A DNA stretch of 58,080 nt, taken from NCBI GenBank assembly GCA_900539425.1, contig UQBX01000012.1:1-58080 (forward strand), read 5' to 3'. Positions 52,933 to 58,080 of the stretch are shown here, piece after piece (position 1 is the stretch's first letter; each line of letters starts with the position of its first letter). The DNA is from an uncultured Oscillospiraceae bacterium (GTDB taxonomy: Bacteria > Bacillota > Clostridia > Oscillospirales > Acutalibacteraceae). The notes under the pieces were generated by a model. That model searched no databases, was not told where the DNA came from, and was given only the letters and a program-made list of their open reading frames with translations. Position numbers and translations under genes: made by a program.

Positions 52933-53829
52933 TTAATTGTGCTTTAAGTTGGGTGTTTGCCTGTTATTGTATATGAACATCCAAACTGCCATTGCAATGA
53001 TGATAAAATAACCCACAAAAGACCACACATCGGGAACATCGCCGAACACGAAGAATCCAACCACGGCGGCAAAAACGATCTGGGAATAGTCGTAAACAGA
53101 TATCTCACGGCTGGGAGCACAAGTATATGCGGCTGTTATGGCGAACTGACCGCCGGCCGCAAACAGACCCGCCATCAGCAGCGCAAACCACTGAAAAGCC
53201 GTCATATAATGATATTCAAAAATAAGATACGGTACGGTAAGAAGACACGAAAAGGTTGAGAAAAACAGCACGGTAAGCCTGCCGTTTTCGCCCTTTATAC
53301 CAAGCCAGCGCACACAGGTGTAGGCACCGCCCGCGGCCATTCCCCCTCCAAATCCGGCAAGGGAGGCAAGCAGATCGGAATTGCCGAGAGTGGGTTTTAT
53401 TATGAAAAGCGCTCCTATAAACGCCACGGCAATGGCTATTGCCTGTTTAGGCTTTACCTTTTCTTTAATAAAAATCGCAGAAAAAACGAGGGCGAAAAAC
53501 GGGCTCATTTTATTGAGCATAGATGCATTTGAAAGCTCTATCTTGTCAAGCGCGTAAAAATTGCCGAAAACGCCTGCCAAACCTGCCGCCGAACGTATAA
53601 GCAGATATTTAAGACTGCCTTTTTTCGGTTTGAAGCTGTCCCCCGCCTTTACCATTGCTATAAAAGCAAATATCATGGCAACAAAATTTCTGAAAAACAC
53701 CTTCTGCATTGTAGGCAGATCACCCGAAAGGCGCACAAAAGTATTCATTCCCGTAAAGCTCAGCGCGGAAAGCACTATAAATATTACGCCTTTTGTTTTA
53801 TTGCTTAATCCCGCAAATTTTGATAACAT
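52933..53829 (-). CDS. EamA/DMT-family transporter
   Basis: The 298-aa protein has ten predicted membrane helices in two EamA repeats (about 10-145 and 155-290). The first repeat shows the typical AGVFGNFYALDKIELSNASML block. Substrate unknown; such proteins export or import small metabolites. The ATG at 53829 is preferred over GTG 53833-53835, which sits on the GAGGTG ribosome-binding site. It follows the aminotransferase gene after a terminator with no visible promoter between, so read-through may drive it. Confidence 0.9.
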   Translation of the reverse strand: MLSKFAGLSNKTKGVIFIVLSALSFTGMNTFVRLSGDLPTMQKVFFRNFVAMIFAFIAMVKAGDSFKPKKGSLKYLLIRSAAGLAGVFGNFYALDKIELSNASMLNKMSPFFALVFSAIFIKEKVKPKQAIAIAVAFIGALFIIKPTLGNSDLLASLAGFGGGMAAGGAYTCVRWLGIKGENGRLTVLFFSTFSCLLTVPYLIFEYHYMTAFQWFALLMAGLFAAGGQFAITAAYTCAPSREISVYDYSQIVFAAVVGFFVFGDVPDVWSFVGYFIIIAMAVWMFIYNNRQTPNLKHN

Positions 53830-53849
53830 CGGCACACCTCAAAACAAAC

Positions 53850-53869
53850 GGCGGAGGAAATCCTCCGCC
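53850..53869 (-). terminator. Intrinsic terminator of the aminotransferase gene
   Basis: A perfect 9-bp GC-rich stem (GGCGGAGGA with its complement) and a two-base centre are followed on the minus strand by GTTTGTTTT. Confidence 0.72.
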
Positions 53870-53889
53870 TTGAAATCAAATATCGTTTA

Positions 53890-55152
53890 TTATTCGCCAA
53901 GCAGTTTTTCAACAGAAGCAAGACGAACGCATATGCACATAAGCTCCGCAGCTATATCGAGTTCCTCGGTAGGAGGATATGACGGAGCAATACGGATATT
54001 GCGGTTATTCGGGTCTTTTCCGTAAGGATAGGTAGCGCCTATTGTAGTAAGCACAACGCCCGCTTCCTTGCAGAGTTCGCCGACTCTTTTTGCGCAGCCG
54101 TCCATAACATCAAGGCTTATGAAATAGCCGCCCTTCGGCTCTGTCCATGAAGCTATGCCGAGACCTGCAAGCTCATTGTTGAGATGCTTGATTACCATAT
54201 CAAACTTGGGTTTGAGTATAGCGGCATGCTTTTTCATATGAGCAAGTATACCGTCAACATTCTTAAAGAACTCAACGTGGCGGTGCTGATTCATCTTATC
54301 ATAGCTGATAGTCTGAGCATTAAGACGCTTTTTAATAGCTTTGATATTATTATCGCTTGCCGCAAGAGCGGAAACACCCGCGCCGGGGAAAGTGATCTTG
54401 GAGGTTGAGCACACCTCTATTACCATATCTTCGTTGCCGTATTCGGGCAAAACATCAAAGATGTTAAGAAGCTTATCGCCGTCATCAACGAAATCATGAA
54501 CCATATATGCGTTATCCCATATAATTCTGAAATCCTTTGCGGCAGGCTTGAGAGCGGCTATTCTGCGCACTACATCATCGCTGAAAGTTATACCCTGGGG
54601 ATTTGAATACTTGGGAACGCAGAACATACCTTTTACGCTCGGGTCTTTAACTGCCTCCTCAATAGCGTCCATATCGGGGCCGTCTGCCTTCATATCAATA
54701 TTAATCATTTCAATTCCGAAATGCTCAAGAATGGTGAAATGACGGTCATAACCCGGAACGGGGCAAAGGAATTTAACACTGTCAAGCTTGCACCACGGAG
54801 TATCGCCTGCGCCGTGGGTAAAACACTGTGAAATATAATCAAACATAAGAGTAAGGCTTGCGTTGGGGCCTACTATAACATTTTCGGGTTTAACCTGCAT
54901 CAGGTCTGCAAAAAGTTTTTTGCAAGCGGGGGTACCGTCCATCATACCGTAATTTCTGAGATCCACTCCGTTTTCGGTATAATCGGCAACATCGTTCAGA
55001 CCCTTTGAAAGATCAAGCTGATCTGAGCCGGGCTTGCCTCTGCTCATATCAAGTTTGAGGCCTTTTGCCTTAAAGTCATTGTACCTTTTTTCAAGTTCCG
55101 CCTTTTCAGCCTGAAGCTCGGCGGAGGTCATATCTTTATAAAGCTTTTTCAT
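53890..55152 (-). CDS. Aspartate-type aminotransferase (PLP-dependent, class I-like)
   Basis: The 420-aa fold-type I aminotransferase has an N-terminal helical pair (AELQAEKAELEKRYNDFKAKG) and the LDMSRGKPGSDQLDLSKG block typical of the Asp_aminotransf subgroup. PLP-binding landmarks are the GPNASLTLM turn, IWDNAYMVHDF, and the Schiff-base Lys in STSKITFPGAG. A C-terminal Arg in NIRIAPSYPP binds substrate carboxylate. Likely aspartate/2-oxoglutarate transamination in the cytosol. A strong GGAGGG precedes the ATG. It has its own promoter. Confidence 0.92.
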   Translation of the reverse strand: MKKLYKDMTSAELQAEKAELEKRYNDFKAKGLKLDMSRGKPGSDQLDLSKGLNDVADYTENGVDLRNYGMMDGTPACKKLFADLMQVKPENVIVGPNASLTLMFDYISQCFTHGAGDTPWCKLDSVKFLCPVPGYDRHFTILEHFGIEMINIDMKADGPDMDAIEEAVKDPSVKGMFCVPKYSNPQGITFSDDVVRRIAALKPAAKDFRIIWDNAYMVHDFVDDGDKLLNIFDVLPEYGNEDMVIEVCSTSKITFPGAGVSALAASDNNIKAIKKRLNAQTISYDKMNQHRHVEFFKNVDGILAHMKKHAAILKPKFDMVIKHLNNELAGLGIASWTEPKGGYFISLDVMDGCAKRVGELCKEAGVVLTTIGATYPYGKDPNNRNIRIAPSYPPTEELDIAAELMCICVRLASVEKLLGE

Positions 55153-55184
55153 AAAAGCACCCTCCTTATCTAAACTACTGTGTT

Positions 55185-55213
55185 ATTTTACCACTTTTGA
55201 AATACCTTTTCAA
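55185..55213 (-). promoter_or_regulatory. Promoter of the aminotransferase gene
   Basis: On the minus strand TTGAAA and TAAAAT are separated by 17 bp, 32 bp upstream of the start codon. Confidence 0.72.
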
Positions 55214-55274
55214 TGTATAAAATAATTAGAAAAGAGTGCATAAACAGACTGAAAATTATAAAATGTGCAACACA

Positions 55275-55505
55275 TCAGCACGCAGGCTCTATAAACCACT
55301 TCGTTTCCTCAAGAAAAAGATAAGTGGGTTTGCCTTCAACCGAGCAAGTGTATCTTATGCCGGCGCCGCCGCTTTTGAGCGAAGCGGCAGGACGTATATC
55401 GCGCACACGGTCTATCTCAAATTTTTCATCTCCTATTTTCACGGCAAAAGGCATTATTGTGCCCTCTGTATCAAATTTTGCAAAAACCTCTACATATCTT
55501 TTCAT
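55275..55505 (-). CDS. Small DinB-coupled protein, unknown function
   Basis: The 76-aa protein is beta-rich with a conserved-looking core, FEIDRVRDIRPAASLKSGG then GIRYTCSVEGKPTYLF, and ends in WFIEPAC. No membrane segment or signal peptide is seen. It lies directly behind dinB: the ATG at 55505 is 10 bp past a GGAG inside the end of dinB, and an ATG at 55514 overlaps the dinB stop. It would therefore be made with DinB under the same SOS-type promoter. Not a YolD homologue by eye. I recall similar short genes next to Y-family polymerases in clostridia. It could be a polymerase accessory factor. Confidence 0.82.
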   Translation of the reverse strand: MKRYVEVFAKFDTEGTIMPFAVKIGDEKFEIDRVRDIRPAASLKSGGAGIRYTCSVEGKPTYLFLEETKWFIEPAC

Positions 55506-55510
55506 ACTTA

Positions 55511-56755
55511 TCATGCTCCTTTATACTCCTTGAAATAACCCTCAGGGTGAATAGTGTGGTCATCGTGAGGATTGAAATGGCTTAAATCCGCCGCCGCAAG
55601 CATTGACGCCCGCTGAACGGCATAATTGCCGAAACGGCGGCGTATATCGTCAACGGCACGCTCCACCTTTTCAAGCTTTTCGTGCTTTTCAACACTGCCG
55701 CTCAAGTCAAACTGAAGCAGTTCCCTGCCGAAATCAAAAACGGTAACACCCACGCTTCTGAGCGGCTTTTCCCAATTATAGTTTGCCCTGAAAAGCTCCA
55801 TTGCGGCGGAAATTATTTCCGAGGAAACATCAGTATACATTTTAAGCTTTGTCTGGCGGGTAAAACTTCTTAATTCACAATCCCTTACGGATATTGAAAC
55901 TCCCCTGCCCTTTACACCGTGCTCTCTGAGTCTTCTTGCCACACTTTCCGCAAGCACTGTCATAACGGTCTTTACGTCGCCGTCATTTACCATATCGCGC
56001 GGTGTTGTTGTGGAATTGCCTATGCTTTTTACCGCCTGCTCATCATCCATATCACACACGGGAGTGGTATCAAGTCCGTTGGCGAACGTATATAGTACTT
56101 CGCCGTTTTTGCCAAAAACGGATTTAAGAAAATCAACACCTGAATTTGCAAGTTCTCCTACGGTATAAATACCATATGAATTGAGCTTTCTTGTTGTTGC
56201 GGGGCCTACAAAAAGCAGATCGGAACACGGACTTTTCCACACGATATCCTTATAGTTATTGCGGTCTATAACGGTAACCGCGTCAGGTTTTTTATAGTCC
56301 GATCCGAATTTTGCAAATATCTTATTCCACGAAACACCTATGCTGACCGTTATACCGAGTTCGTATTTTACACGGCGGCGTATCTCCTGAGCCGTTGCGG
56401 CGGGACTTTTGCCCGAGCCCGTGATATCCACCCAGTTTTCATCAAGCCCGAAAGACTCTATCTGCCGTGAATAATCCCTGTAAATATTACGCGCCATTTT
56501 TGAAAAGCGCATATAAAGCGGAAAATTTGGAGGCACAACAACAAGATCGGGGCATTTCTGCCTTGCCTGCCAAAGCGGCTCGCCGGTTGAAACGCCGAAT
56601 CGGGCGGCTATTTCGTTTTTAGTTAGCACTATACCTCTGCGCTCCTCTGTTTTACCGCCTACGGCAACCGGTTTATTGCGTATTTCCGGGCGGTGCAGAC
56701 ACTCCACAGAAGCGTAAAACTTATTGCAGTCTATATGAAGTATTGCCCGTTCCAT
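55511..56755 (-). CDS. dinB: Y-family DNA polymerase IV (DinB/UmuC-like)
   Basis: The 414-aa translesion polymerase has the palm motif HIDCNKFYASVE, with the first catalytic Asp, and SFGLDENWVDITG, with the Asp-Glu pair. The thumb/HhH region LLFVGPATTRKL and a little-finger domain (about 235-360) follow. The C-terminus lacks a clear beta-clamp QxxLF motif; FGRELLQFDL is the nearest candidate. GAGG precedes the ATG. The promoter has a LexA-type box over the start, so it is probably SOS-induced. A small gene of unknown function is translationally coupled downstream. Confidence 0.95.
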   Translation of the reverse strand: MERAILHIDCNKFYASVECLHRPEIRNKPVAVGGKTEERRGIVLTKNEIAARFGVSTGEPLWQARQKCPDLVVVPPNFPLYMRFSKMARNIYRDYSRQIESFGLDENWVDITGSGKSPAATAQEIRRRVKYELGITVSIGVSWNKIFAKFGSDYKKPDAVTVIDRNNYKDIVWKSPCSDLLFVGPATTRKLNSYGIYTVGELANSGVDFLKSVFGKNGEVLYTFANGLDTTPVCDMDDEQAVKSIGNSTTTPRDMVNDGDVKTVMTVLAESVARRLREHGVKGRGVSISVRDCELRSFTRQTKLKMYTDVSSEIISAAMELFRANYNWEKPLRSVGVTVFDFGRELLQFDLSGSVEKHEKLEKVERAVDDIRRRFGNYAVQRASMLAAADLSHFNPHDDHTIHPEGYFKEYKGA

Positions 56756-56777
56756 AAATTATGCCTCTTTCTTTTTT

Positions 56778-56820
56778 CGAACATTTGTTTCATTATATAT
56801 CGAATTAAACATTCTGTCAA
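56778..56820 (-). promoter_or_regulatory. dinB promoter overlapped by a LexA/SOS box
   Basis: On the minus strand a perfect TTGACA (56820-56815) and TATAAT (56797-56792) are separated by 17 bp. Directly after the -10, 56778-56791 read on the plus strand CGAACATTTGTTTC, close to the Firmicute SOS box CGAACnnnnGTTCG. A repressor bound there would cover the transcript start, 23 bp before the dinB ATG. Confidence 0.88.
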
Positions 56821-56912
56821 CAACCACAGAACAGGAATTTCTAAGAAAATAAAGGAACTGCACCACAGCTGAAAGAACTTGCCCGGCAAAACTTCACAGC
56901 GCTTTGCCGCCC

Positions 56913-56941
56913 TTGACTAAGACGTGTAAATATTCTATACT
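56913..56941 (+). promoter_or_regulatory. Promoter of the HprK-like gene
   Basis: TTGACT and TATACT are separated by exactly 17 bp, 48 bp before the start codon. A 7-bp inverted repeat (CGGCAAA with TTTGCCG, 56884-56909) lies just upstream of the -35 and may be an operator. Confidence 0.78.
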
Positions 56942-56989
56942 AATAACAAAGTTAAATTAAACTAACTCAGAACGCAAGAGGTTTGATAA

Positions 56990-57706
56990 ATGGCAATATG
57001 CGACATAGCAGGACTTAAAGTTGATATAAAAAATATGACGGGCAGAACCGGAAAGCAGGCTCAGCCCTATCTTGCCGAAAACCAAGACGAAAAAAATGTG
57101 GATATTGTTATAGATGTATCCCCCGAACGAGTTGAGGCGGCAAAAAAAGAACACCCGGAACTCAACAGCGATGACTGGGAATACATGCTGACAGGGCAGG
57201 ATTTCTATACTTCCCTTATAAATTATGACGGTATTCTGCTTCACTCATCATGCATAGCGGTGGACGGCATCGCATATGCTTTTTCGGCGGACAGCGGAAC
57301 AGGCAAATCAACACACACATCACTGTGGCTGAAACACTTCGGCGACCGCGCGCATATGGTAAATGACGATAAACCTGCCATAAGGATAATAGATGGTAAA
57401 GTTTATGCCTGCGGCACTCCCTGGAGCGGAAAATATGATTACTCAACACCTGAGCTTGTGCCGCTTGCGGGGATATGTTTTCTTGAAAGAAGCGAAGAAA
57501 ACCACATAAAGCCCGCAGAAACTTCAAAGGCAATATACAACATTTTTGCCCAAACGGTAAGAAAAATCGGCACACAAAGAATGGAAAAACTTTTAGAGGT
57601 GCTGGACAATCTTTTTAAACTTGTACCTATATGGGATCTTGGATGCAACATAAGCGACGAGGCTGTTATGACCTCATACAATGCAATGAAGCCTAAGGAG
57701 GATTAA
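56990..57706 (+). CDS. HprK-like P-loop kinase-fold protein
   Basis: The 238-aa protein corresponds to the C-terminal kinase fold of HPr kinase without its N-terminal domain. It has a Walker A motif in SADSGTGKSTHTSLWL, NDDKPAIRI as the acidic metal motif and CGTPWSGKYDYS. Similar proteins sit in gut Firmicutes genomes, some near peptide-modification genes; others are labelled PEP carboxykinase-like. The substrate is unknown. It is different from the true hprK at 49986-50951. GAGGT precedes the ATG. The DUF3784-type gene follows after 3 bp. Confidence 0.88.
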   Translation: MAICDIAGLKVDIKNMTGRTGKQAQPYLAENQDEKNVDIVIDVSPERVEAAKKEHPELNSDDWEYMLTGQDFYTSLINYDGILLHSSCIAVDGIAYAFSADSGTGKSTHTSLWLKHFGDRAHMVNDDKPAIRIIDGKVYACGTPWSGKYDYSTPELVPLAGICFLERSEENHIKPAETSKAIYNIFAQTVRKIGTQRMEKLLEVLDNLFKLVPIWDLGCNISDEAVMTSYNAMKPKED

Positions 57707-57709
57707 AAA

Positions 57710-58048
57710 ATGATAGGCGTTATAATAACAGGCGCACTGTGTGCTGTATTCATTGTACTTTCTGCAATACTGCTGAGCGGGCACGGAGCAATGCTCATAG
57801 CAGGATACAACACCGCAAAAGAGGAAGAAAAGGCAAAGTATGATGAAAAAAAGCTCTGCCGCTCAACAGGAGCATTTACACTTTTCTGCGCCGTTATACT
57901 TGCGGGATTATGCTGTGCAGAATATTTTGTTGAGGCAGGAAAATTATCTGAAATGTACCTGCTTTGGATTGCAATAATATTCATTGTGCTGTTAATCGCA
58001 GGGATTGCAGTTTTGATGTATTTCTTAAATGTAAAATGTAAAAAATAA
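57710..58048 (+). CDS. DUF3784-type small membrane protein
   Basis: The 112-aa protein has three membrane helices (about 3-22, 53-72 and 82-106) and the family motif GYNTAKEEEKAKYDEKKLCR between the first two. Function is unknown. AAGGAGG overlaps the end of the upstream gene, so the two are co-translated. A probable terminator begins at about 58061 but is cut by the window end. Confidence 0.9.
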   Translation: MIGVIITGALCAVFIVLSAILLSGHGAMLIAGYNTAKEEEKAKYDEKKLCRSTGAFTLFCAVILAGLCCAEYFVEAGKLSEMYLLWIAIIFIVLLIAGIAVLMYFLNVKCKK

Positions 58049-58080
58049 ACATACGCACACAAAAAAGCCGTTCACTTTTA

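Noticed and set aside
1..58080. tRNA, rRNA, riboswitch or CRISPR array
   Set aside because: Reading by eye found no T-loop consensus, regularly spaced repeats or known aptamer cores. A covariance-model search could still find a diverged RNA.

Overview
The window reads as chromosomal DNA of a spore-forming anaerobic Firmicute of the Ruminococcus/Oscillospiraceae type. The evidence is a sigK-type sporulation sigma factor with a hydrophobic pro-sequence, spoIVB, a pyruvate formate-lyase pair, the low-GC Gram-positive block hprK-murB-rapZ-whiA, nrdR, and dockerin and cohesin modules as in cellulosome-forming ruminococci. The genus is an inference.

Left region (1-12.5 kb). A minus-strand cluster encodes a secreted machine: a 1483-aa leucine-rich-repeat protein with cohesin modules (7134-11585), a 35-aa peptide (7000-7107), a 1640-aa CHAP-domain protein ending in a dockerin (1978-6900), and a cohesin protein with a C-terminal membrane anchor (787-1923). 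Together they look like a small self-contained cohesin/dockerin surface complex. The cluster lies between two direct copies of the sigK region: a broken copy at 11-260 and an intact gene at 12507-13190, about 12.6 kb apart. It is visibly more AT-rich than the rest of the window.

Middle region (13-40 kb). There is a GNAT acetyltransferase, a DtxR-type regulator and pflBA with a strong promoter and a palindromic operator. An orphan fumarase beta subunit and a small coiled-coil protein follow, then two paralogous membrane-anchored PpiC isomerases. An O-antigen-ligase-like gene is split by a frameshift. A B6-salvage operon (radical SAM, ECF S-component, kinase) diverges from a MocR/PdxR-type regulator. 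A GH127 arabinofuranosidase converges on a GPH-type sugar transporter. A vWA protein and a Macro-HTH fusion follow a two-domain glycosyltransferase and a YfhO membrane protein. spoIVB and pfkA close the region.

Right region (40-58 kb). A seven-gene minus-strand run goes hprK, ROK glucokinase, murB, rapZ, whiA, a GH31 glycosidase and dnaE. It links carbon-catabolite control, wall precursor synthesis, sporulation/division control and replication. It is followed by a GT4 glycosyltransferase, nrdR, an EamA transporter, an aspartate-type aminotransferase, and a dinB operon with a consensus promoter overlapped by a LexA-type box. The last two genes are an HprK-like P-loop protein and a DUF3784-type membrane protein.

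Most intergenic regions carry readable sigma-A promoters or intrinsic terminators. No tRNA, rRNA, CRISPR array, insertion sequence or recombinase gene was seen.
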